DNA of 64,000 nt, taken from Pontibacillus marinus BH030004 = DSM 16465. GTDB taxonomy: Bacteria; Bacillota; Bacilli; Bacillales; BH030062. Of this stretch, positions 35,825-48,280 are shown piece after piece (within the stretch, counting starts at the first letter, position 1; each line of letters begins with the position of its first letter). The stretch lies in contig NZ_AULJ01000019.1 in the NCBI RefSeq assembly GCF_000425225.1, positions 6,894 to 70,893 of the forward strand. Direction: 5' to 3'. Below the pieces are notes generated by a model, which was not told the DNA's origin, made no database searches, and worked only from the letters and a program-made list of their open reading frames with translations. Both the position numbers and the translations under genes were made by a program.

Positions 35825-37222
35825 CTATTTTAGACTAAGTCTTTGTAATGTACTTGAAAGTAAATCTCTTAACAATTCAGGCATAAAGTAATGTTTATCG
35901 CTACTATGGGAGATTTCAGGTAACAATCGACCAAATGTAAATGTATCAGCTGTAGCTACCGTATATGTTCGGTTGTGGTCTAGAGGTTCACCTTGGAAAC
36001 GTACCTCTCTTACATGTTCATTTCCTTCTTGATCCTTTTCTGTTTCTACTTCTACACCAGAAAACACCATTCTACCAAGCACCTCTCCACGGAAACCAAA
36101 ACCTTTTAATTTTAATTCCATAAACCGTTTTGTATGAGCTTGTCGAATGACCTCTAAGAGTTCACTACCTGTAAGTGTTACCTTACAAGGGTTAATTGGA
36201 TGAGGGCAGATTTTATGGATATCTCCTCTGGTAACAGGACCTTCACTAAAAGGTTCCAAAAGTACACCTGCATTTAACATGGAAAGATCAGCATCAGTCC
36301 ACTCTTTTAACGTGTGAACAAGTTCCTTAATAATTTTCGTTTCCTGAAACCAATGAACATCTAATGGTTCACGAAGCCTTACAACCTCATGATTTAAAAT
36401 ATCAGCTGCTTGATCATTGTATTGATCTAATTTTTGGCGCGTCTCTATATCCTCTTCTTGAGTACCGAGTGGGTAAGCATATGCTTCTTTTTGCACAAGT
36501 TCATTCTGTTCATGATCCCACTGCATAGCAACTTGACCAACATAAACACCATGCTTCCCAGCCGCTGTTAAAAGAGTGTCTTCCATCATTTCACCATCTC
36601 TAAAAAGATGATGTGTATGGCCTCCTATAATCACGTCTATACCTGAATATCGATTGGCTATTTCTTGATCATCATTGATGCCTAGGTGAGACAGTAGAAT
36701 AACGATATCCGATTGCTCACGTAGCTCATCTAAATAATCATCTAGAAGTTGGAAGGGTGAGTATACATTCCATCCTAACAAACCATAAAAAGCTTTAAAT
36801 GGAGCTGTTAATCCTATGATGCCTATTCTTGTTCCTTGCTCAGTGATCAAAAAAGAATAAGGCTTAAGCCATGACGGTTTTTCTTTTCCGGTATTTTCTA
36901 AGTTAGCGCAAACCACGTCAAAATTTGCTTCATCATATAAATGAAACAACTCCTCATGAGACAACGTAATGCCCTCATTGTTGCCAAGTGTTGCACAATC
37001 GTAACCCGCATCATTCAACAGGTCTATATTTGCAGAACCTCTCATCGCTTCAGAAATGGGATGAAATCGATCAACGTGGTCTCCCACATCTAATAAAAAC
37101 ATCGGCTCATTTTTTTGGTCATGATAGTTCCTTTGATGCTTCCAATGGTGTACAATTTTTGGCCAGTTTTCAAAATGGCTATGTAAGTCATTTGTATAAT
37201 AAAGATAGATTTTTTCCTGCAT
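35825..37222 (-). CDS. yunD: YunD, 5'-nucleotidase-family metallophosphatase
   Basis: A 465-residue protein with an N-terminal calcineurin-like domain: TNDLHSHFE (10-18), LDVGDHVD (about 44-51), LGNNEG (about 79-84), LLSHLG and IGGHTHH (about 200). The C-terminal domain (about 290-460) is the nucleotidase substrate domain with the block YTVATADTFTFGR. There is no signal peptide, unlike secreted 5'-nucleotidases, so it acts in the cytoplasm. Cleaves nucleotides or related phosphoesters by family. Confidence 0.87.
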   Translation of the reverse strand: MQEKIYLYYTNDLHSHFENWPKIVHHWKHQRNYHDQKNEPMFLLDVGDHVDRFHPISEAMRGSANIDLLNDAGYDCATLGNNEGITLSHEELFHLYDEANFDVVCANLENTGKEKPSWLKPYSFLITEQGTRIGIIGLTAPFKAFYGLLGWNVYSPFQLLDDYLDELREQSDIVILLSHLGINDDQEIANRYSGIDVIIGGHTHHLFRDGEMMEDTLLTAAGKHGVYVGQVAMQWDHEQNELVQKEAYAYPLGTQEEDIETRQKLDQYNDQAADILNHEVVRLREPLDVHWFQETKIIKELVHTLKEWTDADLSMLNAGVLLEPFSEGPVTRGDIHKICPHPINPCKVTLTGSELLEVIRQAHTKRFMELKLKGFGFRGEVLGRMVFSGVEVETEKDQEGNEHVREVRFQGEPLDHNRTYTVATADTFTFGRLLPEISHSSDKHYFMPELLRDLLSSTLQRLSLK

Positions 37223-37234
37223 ATCATCGACTCC

Positions 37235-38059
37235 TTATCCTATCCCTTCCCAAATCAAACGGATTCCAATCAAAATTAAAATGACACGTAGTACCCATTC
37301 AATCGTATGACTTTTCATACGTTGATTGAGTTTAGCCCCTACAGTCCCCCCAACCCAAGCTCCTGGGATAAACGCTAGTGTGTACGCCCACTCAACATGA
37401 CCAAGCGCAATATGGGTTCCTGAACTGAATAGACTCATGAAGAAAATCATAAACATGGATGTAGCTGTAGCTATATGAGCTGGAAATCCAAATAATAAGA
37501 TCATGGCGGGCACCATTAATGATCCTCCACCAATTCCGAACAATCCAGATAATATCCCGACACCAAAAGCTAAAAGAATTCCCCAAATTACTGGAACTGC
37601 GTAATAGTGGGAATGTCCATTGATTGTTATGGAACGCTGTATATAGAGTTTAGACTCAGCTGTTTTACTGTTTGGTTGACCTGATTTCTTGAAGAAGAAC
37701 AGAAGTGATATTCCAATCATGACAAGTCCAAACACTAAAGAGAAAGTATCGTCGTTAAGAAACTGATTTAACCAAGAACCAAACACACCACCTGGGAGAC
37801 TTCCAATCAAAAAGATTAGTCCACTTTTATAATCAATTCTTCTGCTTTTCAAATAGGAAATGGTGGAAGATAAACCGGTAAACACCATGACAACTAAGGA
37901 AATTCCTACAATTTTTTGAGGTGTGGCCCAGTTGAATGATTCAGATATATGATTCATAAATAAAAGGCTTGGAACTAATATGGTCCCTCCGCCTATTCCT
38001 GCAATACTGCCAATGAAAGCAGTGAAAAATCCGATAATAAGTAAGATAACAATGGTCAA
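37235..38059 (-). CDS. yunE: YunE, TauE/SafE-family sulfite/anion exporter-like protein
   Basis: A 274-residue protein with about 8 spans and the duplicated TauE/SafE motif: IAGIGGGTILVP (about 19-30) and FGIGGGSLMVP (about 173-183). Proposed substrates for the family are sulfite or organosulfonates; not proven here. The start is TTG at 38059 with AGAGGG upstream. The gap to yunD is 12 nt, so the two form an operon. Confidence 0.85.
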   Translation of the reverse strand: MTIVILLIIGFFTAFIGSIAGIGGGTILVPSLLFMNHISESFNWATPQKIVGISLVVMVFTGLSSTISYLKSRRIDYKSGLIFLIGSLPGGVFGSWLNQFLNDDTFSLVFGLVMIGISLLFFFKKSGQPNSKTAESKLYIQRSITINGHSHYYAVPVIWGILLAFGVGILSGLFGIGGGSLMVPAMILLFGFPAHIATATSMFMIFFMSLFSSGTHIALGHVEWAYTLAFIPGAWVGGTVGAKLNQRMKSHTIEWVLRVILILIGIRLIWEGIG

Positions 38060-38155
38060 AATGATGAACCCTCTCTGTTTGTTTTCACTCTTTCATTATA
38101 TTTTAGTGTAGAGGTAATGTCGAATATGTGAGGAGATTTGATGATTTCTTATTCT

Positions 38156-38378
38156 TTTTAGCTCCCTATTGCTGAAGACTAGGTTTCGAGATAAGGAGAT
38201 GAGAGGAGTCCGTTGCTATGATGAGTCTAAGGGGTTCGTTGAAACGGCAATACTCCTGCGGAAGACCAGCTGAGCCTCCTCATACGCTACGCTCCTTGCG
38301 GGGTCTCATCTGCCCTTTCTACCGCGGGAGTTTGCCGTTTCCCTCACCCCCTTTGCTTTTGTGGAAATTAACGGACCC
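38156..38378 (+). repeat. Dispersed repeat, family R2, copy 2
   Basis: Close copy of 942-1164 in the same orientation, including CAATACTCCTGCGGAAGACC and CTACCGCGGGAGTTTGCC. Confidence 0.88.
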
Positions 38379-38503
38379 ATGGCTGAGATGAGTTAATTTC
38401 TTGCTTAAGAAAACTGTATTTTAGCTCTACATATAAGGCTTTAGATCAATTAAATGCGTATAAAATTTAACCACATTCTGCATCAGGATGCCTTACAATT
38501 GTT

Positions 38504-38720
38504 GCGGTTCCGTTATTCACCATTCGGCCAAGGTGGGCTGTGGAACGGGTTGACTCCAGCGGAAGAACGGAGTGACGAGACCCCGCAGAGAGCTTGCGAA
38601 CGAGGAGGCTCGGCGCTTCGTCCGCAGGAAACCAACCCCCCCCACAGCCCGCCGCTCTCCACAAAAGCAACGGAACCCTTCCGCACAAGCTTATTCAACA
38701 ATCCTGCCATATAATTGAAC
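38504..38720 (+). repeat. Dispersed repeat, family R3, copy 2
   Basis: Copy of 1291-1500 with GGTTCCGTT / AACGGAACC outer arms; the inner inverted repeat is partly decayed in its right arm. The composite R2-R3 fills the gene-free stretch 38060-38762. Confidence 0.87.
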
Positions 38721-38762
38721 ATACTTGTATTTAAACAGAATAACTATTCCCTTATAAAACAT

Positions 38763-38790
38763 AAAAAACCCCGCAAAAGCGGGGTTTTTC
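38763..38790. terminator. suf operon terminator
   Basis: AAAAACCCCGC / GCGGGGTTTTT with an AAAA loop, 9 nt after the sufB stop. Confidence 0.92.
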
Positions 38791-38798
38791 TAGATATA

Positions 38799-40196
38799 TT
38801 AACCGATTGAACCTTCCATTTCGAATTTGATAAGGCGGTTCATTTCTACGGCATATTCCATTGGTAGTTCTTTCGTGAATGGCTCGATGAAGCCCATTAC
38901 GATCATTTCAGTCGCTTCTTCTTCAGAAATACCGCGACTCATTAGATAGAATAACTGTTCTTCAGATACTTTCGATACCTTAGCTTCGTGCTCTAGAGAG
39001 ATATTCTCATTGTAGATTTCGTTGTAAGGAATTGTATCTGATTTAGACTTGTTATCCATAATTAGCGTATCACACTCTACGTTGGAACGTGCGCCTTCCG
39101 CTTTACGTCCGAATTGAACGATACCACGGTACGTTACGTTACCACCCTGCTTCGAAATAGACTTAGAAACGATTGTAGAAGATGTGTTAGGTGCTTGGTG
39201 AATCATCTTCGCACCTGCGTCTTGGTGCTGACCTTTACCTGCTAATGCGATGGAAAGGGTCATACCACGTGCACCTTCACCAGCTAAAATAACAGATGGA
39301 TATTTCATCGTAAGCTTAGAACCTAAGTTACCATCAACCCATTCCATTGTTCCGTTTGCTCCAACCTTAGCACGCTTCGTAACAAGGTTGTAAACGTTGT
39401 TCGCCCAGTTCTGGATCGTTGTATAACGGCAGTACGCATTATCTTTAACGTAGATCTCAACAACTGCACTGTGAAGAGAGTTTGTTGTATAAACTGGTGC
39501 TGTACAACCTTCTACATAGTGAACAGATGCCTCTTCATCAACGATGATTAACGTACGCTCAAACTGACCCATATTCTCTGAGTTAATACGGAAGTAAGCT
39601 TGAAGAGGTGTTTCCGTTTTAACGCCTTTTGGTACATAGATGAATGAACCACCAGACCAAACGGCAGAGTTTAGTGCAGAGAACTTGTTGTCTGCTGGAG
39701 GAATTACTTTACCAAAGTATTCTTTGAAAAGGTCCTCATTCTCTTTAAGAGCTGTATCTGTGTCTTTAAACACAATCCCTTGATTTTCAAGGTCTTCTTG
39801 CATGTTATGATAAACAACCTCAGATTCGTACTGAGCAGATACACCAGCAAGATATTTTTGCTCTGCTTCAGGGATACCTAGCTTATCAAACGTTTGCTTG
39901 ATTTCATCAGGTACTTCATCCCAAGAACGCTCGGATTTTTCAGATGGTTTTACATAGTACGTAATCTCATCAAAATCCAATTCGTTTAGATCGCCACCCC
40001 ATTGTGGCATTGGCATTTTGTAAAACTGTTTAAGAGCTTTCAAACGGAAATTAAGCATCCATTCTGGCTCATCTTTTTGATTAGAAATTTCGCGAACAAT
40101 TTCTTCCGTTAGACCACGTTGTGTACGGAAGATGGATACGTCTTTATCATGAAATCCATATTTGTACTCTCCAACCTCAGGCGCTTTTTTAGCCAT
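38799..40196 (-). CDS. sufB: Fe-S assembly scaffold SufB
   Basis: A 465-residue SufB with the beta-helix core and the conserved FIYVPKGV (about 196-203), YVEGCTAP (about 229-236) and SNVECDTL (about 377-384, a conserved Cys). With SufC and SufD it forms the SufBC2D scaffold that builds Fe-S clusters. Last gene of the operon sufCDSUB. GGAGGTTTTG precedes the ATG. Confidence 0.97.
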   Translation of the reverse strand: MAKKAPEVGEYKYGFHDKDVSIFRTQRGLTEEIVREISNQKDEPEWMLNFRLKALKQFYKMPMPQWGGDLNELDFDEITYYVKPSEKSERSWDEVPDEIKQTFDKLGIPEAEQKYLAGVSAQYESEVVYHNMQEDLENQGIVFKDTDTALKENEDLFKEYFGKVIPPADNKFSALNSAVWSGGSFIYVPKGVKTETPLQAYFRINSENMGQFERTLIIVDEEASVHYVEGCTAPVYTTNSLHSAVVEIYVKDNAYCRYTTIQNWANNVYNLVTKRAKVGANGTMEWVDGNLGSKLTMKYPSVILAGEGARGMTLSIALAGKGQHQDAGAKMIHQAPNTSSTIVSKSISKQGGNVTYRGIVQFGRKAEGARSNVECDTLIMDNKSKSDTIPYNEIYNENISLEHEAKVSKVSEEQLFYLMSRGISEEEATEMIVMGFIEPFTKELPMEYAVEMNRLIKFEMEGSIG

Positions 40197-40238
40197 CGAT
40201 CAAAACCTCCTTTAGGTGTGTAAAACTCACAGAGCTAC

Positions 40239-43196
<2,958 letters not shown>

Positions 43197-43214
43197 GATT
43201 TCCCTCCTAACTGA

Positions 43215-44000
43215 TTACGCTTCTTGACCTACTGTTTCGTCTTCAATTCCAAGCTCTTGCTTGATCCAATCATAACCTTCTTCTTCAAGGCGCTGCGCAA
43301 GTTCTGGTCCACCTGACTTCACTATACGGCCCTGCATCATAACGTGTACTTTATCAGGAGTGATATAGTTTAGCAGGCGTTGATAGTGGGTAATAATTAG
43401 GCAACCAAATTTTTCATCGCGCATTTTGTTAATGCCTTTAGAAACCACTTTTAGTGCGTCGATATCAAGACCAGAGTCAATCTCGTCAAGAATTGCAATC
43501 TCAGGTTTATTCATCATTAACTGAAGAATTTCGTTACGTTTCTTCTCACCACCGGAGAAACCTTCGTTCAAGTAACGCTGAGCCATGTTTTTGTCCATTT
43601 CTAGCTCATCCATATTTTTATCCATCTCTTTAATGAATTTCATTAAATTGATTTCATCGCCTTCTTCACGTTTAGCATTAATAGAAGAACGTAAGAAGTC
43701 AGAGTTTGTTACACCGCTAATCTCGCTTGGGTATTGCATTGCAAGGAATAGACCTGCTTGTGCACGCTCATCTACTTCCATCTCTAGAACATCTTCACCA
43801 TCTAATGTGATACTACCACCCGTTACTTCATACTTAGGATGTCCCATTACTGCTGATGCTAGAGTGGATTTACCAGTTCCGTTCGGTCCCATGACAGCGT
43901 GGAACTCGCCACCATTTATAGTAAGGTTTAAACCTTTAATGATTTCTTTACCTTCAATTTCTACATGAAGATCTTTGATTACTAGTGTTGATCCTGCCAT
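43215..44000 (-). CDS. sufC: SufC ATPase
   Basis: A 261-residue ABC-type ATPase with Walker A GPNGTGKS (38-45), signature FSGGEKKR, Walker B IAILDEIDSGLD and switch THYQR. It powers the SufBCD scaffold from the cytoplasm. ATG 44000 follows GGAGGTATCGCA; an upstream in-frame start at 44033 has no such site. First gene of the operon, about 80-110 nt from its promoter. Confidence 0.97.
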   Translation of the reverse strand: MAGSTLVIKDLHVEIEGKEIIKGLNLTINGGEFHAVMGPNGTGKSTLASAVMGHPKYEVTGGSITLDGEDVLEMEVDERAQAGLFLAMQYPSEISGVTNSDFLRSSINAKREEGDEINLMKFIKEMDKNMDELEMDKNMAQRYLNEGFSGGEKKRNEILQLMMNKPEIAILDEIDSGLDIDALKVVSKGINKMRDEKFGCLIITHYQRLLNYITPDKVHVMMQGRIVKSGGPELAQRLEEEGYDWIKQELGIEDETVGQEA

Positions 44001-44081
44001 TGCGATACCTCCAATATCTTTTGTTTTAGCCACATTTCAACATGAGGATCTAAAAGCTATTCTCAATTTATTCTCATTATA

Positions 44082-44110
44082 ATCTTATAACAAATGAAAA
44101 GTGATATCAA
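44082..44110 (-). promoter_or_regulatory. sigma-A-like promoter of the suf operon
   Basis: TTGATA (44105-44110) and TAAGAT (44082-44087) with 17-bp spacing on the minus strand. AT-rich direct repeats TGAGAATA follow downstream; a Fur/PerR-like match here was too weak to call. Confidence 0.65.
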
Positions 44111-44263
44111 CTTTTTTCCCTTGTTATACCGTGGTTTTCAACATGGTTATAGTGTAAATGTAAAAGCCCATAAATCTTAGTTTCTACCTTATTATTTATG
44201 AACCCCAACATATCTATGGTAACAAAATTTTGAACCTTATTAAAACCCAGTCTGATTTCATAA

Positions 44264-44298
44264 AGAAAAGCAGGCGTTCAATTCCCGCCTGCTTTTTT
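44264..44298. terminator. Terminator downstream of the small ORF/yurZ
   Basis: AAAAGCAGGCG / CGCCTGCTTTT with T6 on plus and T4 on minus. It ends minus-strand transcripts from 45.1 kb. The stretch 44111-44350 holds nothing else. Confidence 0.8.
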
Positions 44299-44350
44299 CA
44301 TTTAGACTTTATATTCTATATATTTAAGGATATCTTTTCCTGATGTTTCA

Positions 44351-44539
44351 TTATCGATGTATTTGCCGATCTACTTCTGCGACAATTCGTTGACTTTGTT
44401 CATAATCACTTTGTCTTCTTTGTTCAACCTTTAATCGTTGATCCAAACGCTGGCTATATTCCTGGTAGCCAATTCCATGAGATGCCTGCATAGCCTTTTC
44501 CATCTCATTTGTGTAATTCAAATTCAGTTGGTCACTAAT
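44351..44539 (-). CDS. Small Gln/Arg-rich protein, start uncertain (possible ATT start)
   Basis: An open frame of 62 codons with coding character, ending SQRIVAEVDRQIHR. The frame is closed upstream by TGA and has no ATG before residue 13. ATT at 44537-44539 lies about 7 nt after AAGGGATGG and is a possible non-standard start; otherwise translation may begin at the ATG at 44503 (50 residues). A frameshift from the nearby ATG (44555-44553) is another option. Family not recognised. Confidence 0.45.
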   Translation of the reverse strand: MSDQLNLNYTNEMEKAMQASHGIGYQEYSQRLDQRLKVEQRRQSDYEQSQRIVAEVDRQIHR

Positions 44540-44725
44540 AGTGAATCCATCCCTTCAATTTGTATAAAAATATAGTAGCACAGAGGTAATACCCTGAACA
44601 AAACCCATATAAACCAATTATTAAGGATGGAAGAGTGATCAATAGGAAGTGAAGTTTATACCTTCTCACACCATAAAATTGTTTCCATATTCTCTTCATT
44701 GCTAACGTATATTCATGATCTGGGC

Positions 44726-45097
44726 TTACTGCTTATATTGCGTTAAATCTGTGATGCTATCTTGGACAAGCGTTACAGCTTGGCTTAACGCAGCTCCACC
44801 ACCAAAGGCAGCAGCTACCCCACATGCTTCCATCATTTCATCGCGTGAAGCACCATGATCTAAGCACCCCTTTGAGTGATAAATAATACAATATTCGTCT
44901 TGTGCTACGATACTAATCCCTAAAGCGATTAACTGTTTCTCTTTTTGTGTAAGAGCTCCTTCATCAAAGCACTTCTCAGAAAACTCATTGAAATGATGAG
45001 CTAATTCAGGCATGTGTTCAGAAAAAGCTCCCATGCCATGTTTATAGTCAGATAACGCTTCTTCAGTTTTATTGATTGGTCTATTTTGTTGATCCAT
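44726..45097 (-). CDS. yurZ: YurZ-like carboxymuconolactone decarboxylase-family protein
   Basis: A 123-residue protein of the AhpD/CMD fold. It shows EYCIIYHSKGCLDHGAS (about 67-83, with a Cys/His motif) and the C-terminal segment GVAAAFGGGAALSQA. Members are decarboxylases or peroxide-reducing thiol proteins; the role here is not known. It sits between suf and metNPQ as in B. subtilis. CTGGAGGG precedes the ATG. Confidence 0.85.
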   Translation of the reverse strand: MDQQNRPINKTEEALSDYKHGMGAFSEHMPELAHHFNEFSEKCFDEGALTQKEKQLIALGISIVAQDEYCIIYHSKGCLDHGASRDEMMEACGVAAAFGGGAALSQAVTLVQDSITDLTQYKQ

Positions 45098-45180
45098 AAA
45101 AAATCCCTCCAGGATAGAATGTGACTACTCATAGTATGAGCAATCACTTTATTTCTATCCAAAGAGGGGATTAACAATTT

Positions 45181-46068
45181 TTATTTTTCTACTGGTACAA
45201 TTGCACCTTCATATTCTTCTTTAATAAAGCTTACAATTTCTTTAGATTGAAGCACTTTTAGAAGCGTTTGTACGGCTTCATTGTCTTTGTTTTTCGTTTT
45301 CGTAACGATTAAGTTAGCGTATGGAGATTCTGCACTTTCAATGAACAGAGAATCTTCTGTAGGGTTTAGATCAGCTTTAATTGCATAGTTCGTATTAATC
45401 GCTACAAGTGCATCTTCTTCACGTTGGTAGTTCTGTGGTAAAAGTTCTGCGTTTACGTCAGCATGGAACTGAAGGTTTTTTGGATTTTCAACAATATCTT
45501 CACGGGTTGCTTTAATTTTGTTGACCCCTTCTTTTAGCTTGATAAGACCTTTTCTTTCAAATAGAGAAAGAATACGACCATGATCAGCTACTGAACGACT
45601 CATAATGACATCTGTACCTTTAGGAATCTCTTCAATACTTTTAATGTTTTTAGAGTAAACGCCCATTGGTTCGATGTGTACAGGGCCTACACTTGCAAAG
45701 TCATAACCAAATTCTTTAATTTGATTTTCTAAATAAGGCTTGTGTTGGAAATAGTTTGCATCAAGTCTACCTTCTGAAAGGTCACGGTTAGGAAGGATGT
45801 AGTCTTGATAGGTTTCAATTTTTAGGTTAATACCTTTTTCAGCAAGAATTGGCTTTGCTTTTTCTAAAATTTCAGCGTGCGGTGTAGTAGAAGCTCCGAC
45901 TACTAATTCCGTTTTTTCTTTTTCTTGCTCTTTGTTTTCTTGAGATTCTTGTTCAGATTGTTCTTTATTATCGTTACTAGCGCTTGTGTTATTCTCTTCA
46001 CTTGTACCACATGCAGCTAGTGCAAGGATGGCTAATGATGTAATGATTAGTGTTAAAAATTTCTTCAT
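45181..46068 (-). CDS. metQ: Methionine ABC importer binding lipoprotein MetQ
   Basis: A 295-residue NlpA-family lipoprotein with lipobox LAAC (Cys 20), a Glu/Gln/Asn-rich linker (about 25-52) and the binding domain with GASTTPHAEIL, YQDYILPN and DANYFQHKPYL. It captures methionine outside the cell for the MetNP transporter. Third gene of metNPQ. GGAGAGACAA precedes the ATG. Confidence 0.95.
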   Translation of the reverse strand: MKKFLTLIITSLAILALAACGTSEENNTSASNDNKEQSEQESQENKEQEKEKTELVVGASTTPHAEILEKAKPILAEKGINLKIETYQDYILPNRDLSEGRLDANYFQHKPYLENQIKEFGYDFASVGPVHIEPMGVYSKNIKSIEEIPKGTDVIMSRSVADHGRILSLFERKGLIKLKEGVNKIKATREDIVENPKNLQFHADVNAELLPQNYQREEDALVAINTNYAIKADLNPTEDSLFIESAESPYANLIVTKTKNKDNEAVQTLLKVLQSKEIVSFIKEEYEGAIVPVEK

Positions 46069-46086
46069 GATTTGTCTCTCCTTTTT

Positions 46087-46755
46087 TTATCTTTTATCTA
46101 ATTTATTGGATATAAAGTCTCCAATGAATTGAAAAATGAATACAATTATAACGATGAGTACAGTGCTTAAGAATACTACATCAAAATCCCACAGTTGGAA
46201 TCCCTTCATATAGGCTAAGTCACCGAGACCTCCTGCTCCGATAACACCTGCCATAGCTGTATAACTAATGAGTGCAATAGCTGTAACCGTTAAGCCGGAA
46301 ACTAAGGCTGGCATTGATTCAGGTAATAAAACTTTGAAAATAATCGTTGATGTTTTAGCTCCCATAGCTTTAGCTGCTTCGATAACCCCTTTATCTACCT
46401 CCTTCAAGGCGATTTCAACCATACGTCCATAGAAGGGTGCTGCCCCAATAATTAACGCAGGTAACGCTGCATTAGGTCCTCTGATTGTCCCCATTAACCA
46501 ATCTGTGAATGGGAATAATAAGAAAATAAGAATAATAAATGGAATTGCTCGAGATATATTCACAATGGTTGCAACGATAAAATTCAATACCTTATTCGCC
46601 CACAATCCTTCTTTCGCTGTTAAATAAAGAAGTAAGCCAAGGATAATACCGAAAATAAAAGTTCCTAGTACGGAAACGCCTGTCATATAAAACGTTTCTT
46701 TTGTTGCTTCTACTAAATCCTCTACTCTTGCATTCGGAAACAATTTATGAAACAT
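46087..46755 (-). CDS. metP: Methionine ABC importer permease MetP (MetI)
   Basis: A 222-residue permease with about five spans and the EAA loop KEVDKGVIEAAKAMGAKTS in pieces (about 117-135). It overlaps the end of metN by 11 nt, and its ribosome binding site GGAGG lies within metN, so translation is coupled. It forms the membrane pore for MetN and MetQ. Confidence 0.95.
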   Translation of the reverse strand: MFHKLFPNARVEDLVEATKETFYMTGVSVLGTFIFGIILGLLLYLTAKEGLWANKVLNFIVATIVNISRAIPFIILIFLLFPFTDWLMGTIRGPNAALPALIIGAAPFYGRMVEIALKEVDKGVIEAAKAMGAKTSTIIFKVLLPESMPALVSGLTVTAIALISYTAMAGVIGAGGLGDLAYMKGFQLWDFDVVFLSTVLIVIIVFIFQFIGDFISNKLDKR

Positions 46756-47773
46756 CGGAGGTCACCTCCACTTCAACAGATGTCTCTTCAATGTAATGGA
46801 TCGCCTCTTGAATCGCCTCTGATGATCCATCAATGTGTACAATGAGTGTTCCATAAGCCCCTTTTTTCGTTTGCGTGATCTTTCCATGTAAAATGTTCAC
46901 GGCTACAGGGAATCGCTTTGCTATTTCACTAATAAGTGCCTGGTTTGTCTTCTCTCCAACAAAGTGAAGACGTAACACTTTTCCTGAGTCATGCTGGCTA
47001 ACGATTGTTGATAATGCATCTTCTTCATCACGATCCCCCATGATTTGATCCACAAATCGTTTGGTAACAGGTTGTTGAGGGTGTAAGAAAACATCCAATA
47101 CATCGCCCTGTTCTACTACTCGACCGTGTTCCATGACAGCAACTTGATGGCAAATCTTTCGGATAACATGCATTTCATGTGTAATCAAAATAATGGTTAG
47201 ACCTAATTTTTCATTGATATCAACCAGTAAGTCTAAAATTGAATCGGTTGTTTCTGGGTCTAACGCTGAAGTTGCCTCGTCACACAGCAAAACTTTTGGA
47301 TTATTTGCTAGTGCTCTTGCAATACCAACTCTTTGTTTTTGACCACCACTTAATTGAGATGGATAAGCATCCTCTCTTCCCGATAAGCCAACCAAATGAA
47401 TTAACTCATCTACTCGCTTTTCTCTTTCTTGTTTTGAAACCTTGGCGATCTCTAAAGGAAACGCAATATTTTCGCGAACGGTTCTTGACCATAAAAGATT
47501 GAAATGTTGGAAAATCATTGCGATATCTTGTCTTGCCTCTCGTAACTTGTTCGTGCTGAGCTTGGTAACATCCTGATCATCAATGATGACTTCACCACTA
47601 GTCGGCTCTTCTAATCGATTAAGCAGACGAATGAGTGTACTTTTACCAGCACCGCTATAACCAATTACACCAAATATTTCACCTTTAGGTATGGATATAT
47701 TTAAATCTTCAACAGCTGTAACATCACCTGATGATGATTTGAAGATCTTATTTAATCCTTTGATGGAAATCAT
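46745..47773 (-). CDS. metN: Methionine ABC importer ATPase MetN
   Basis: A 342-residue ATPase: Walker A GYSGAGKS (38-45), signature LSGGQKQR (about 141), Walker B VLLCDEATSALDP and switch THEMHV. The C-terminal NIL domain (about 265-342) senses methionine. ATG 47773 was chosen with GGAGG 10 nt upstream, giving the usual MISI start. Control is by the SAM riboswitches in front. Confidence 0.96.
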   Translation of the reverse strand: MISIKGLNKIFKSSSGDVTAVEDLNISIPKGEIFGVIGYSGAGKSTLIRLLNRLEEPTSGEVIIDDQDVTKLSTNKLREARQDIAMIFQHFNLLWSRTVRENIAFPLEIAKVSKQEREKRVDELIHLVGLSGREDAYPSQLSGGQKQRVGIARALANNPKVLLCDEATSALDPETTDSILDLLVDINEKLGLTIILITHEMHVIRKICHQVAVMEHGRVVEQGDVLDVFLHPQQPVTKRFVDQIMGDRDEEDALSTIVSQHDSGKVLRLHFVGEKTNQALISEIAKRFPVAVNILHGKITQTKKGAYGTLIVHIDGSSEAIQEAIHYIEETSVEVEVTSDVS

Positions 47774-47798
47774 GATGGCTTCTCCTCCTTGCTCCAAT

Positions 47799-47837
47799 AA
47801 AAAATGCCTTTCTATCCAAGAGGACAGAAAGGCATTT
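47799..47837 (-). terminator. Proximal SAM riboswitch terminator
   Basis: AAATGCCTTTCT / AGAAAGGCATTT with T6 between the proximal aptamer and metN. Confidence 0.92.
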
Positions 47838-47852
47838 ATATGTACCATAACG

Positions 47853-47975
47853 TCCTCTCATCTTTCTGAGATCAATCATCTCAGCAGGATTTGGCACCTT
47901 CATAAACACAAAATATGTGTTTAGCGGTTGCCGGGCTTCATCGGGCCAGTCCCTCCACCTCTCGTGATAAGAGTT
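47853..47975 (-). ncRNA. SAM-I riboswitch, metN-proximal
   Basis: Minus strand: CTCTTATCACGAGAGGTGGA, GGGACTGGCCC, GAAGCCCGGCAACC, AAGGTGCCAAATCCTGC and a closing GATGAGAGG match the S-box in full. SAM binding would favour the terminator before metN. Confidence 0.96.
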
Positions 47976-48031
47976 TATCGCTTTATTTAATTAATAAATT
48001 AATACTTTAACTCAGTTAAGTTCTAAAAAGA

Positions 48032-48060
48032 ATCTTATCATTGTGATTTTGTTGAGTCAA
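48032..48060 (-). promoter_or_regulatory. sigma-A-like promoter of the proximal SAM unit
   Basis: TTGACT (48055-48060) and TAAGAT (48032-48037), 17-bp spacing, between the two riboswitches. Confidence 0.75.
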
Positions 48061-48098
48061 TACGATTATTATAATTTTTTGAAAAAAAGATCTATCAT

Positions 48099-48130
48099 AA
48101 AAAAATCCTCTTCAAAAGATGAAGAGGATT
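48099..48130 (-). terminator. Distal SAM riboswitch terminator
   Basis: AATCCTCTTC / GAAGAGGATT with T7 on the minus strand. Confidence 0.92.
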
Positions 48131-48145
48131 CGTACGTCTTGTATA

Positions 48146-48252
48146 TCCTCTTATCTTGCAGAAACCTATTGTTCTGCAGGAATTAGCACCAATCCAATTT
48201 GGACGGTTGCCGGGTTTCGTAGGGCCAGTCCCTCCACCACTCATGATAAGAT
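48146..48252 (-). ncRNA. SAM-I riboswitch, distal
   Basis: Minus strand: CTTATCATGAGTGGTGGAGG, GACTGGCCC, GAAACCCGGCAACC, TTGGTGCTAATTCCTGC and a closing GATAAGAGG. It has its own terminator, and no gene lies between it and the proximal promoter. Confidence 0.95.
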
Positions 48253-48280
48253 TTTTATATTCGTTTTAATATTGTTGATT

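Noticed and set aside
44050-44105. Fur or PerR box at the suf promoter
   Set aside because: AT-rich direct repeats give only partial, shifted matches.
48146-48252. Distal SAM riboswitch as regulator of the redoxin gene at 48336
   Set aside because: The aptamer is on the minus strand and points away from that gene.
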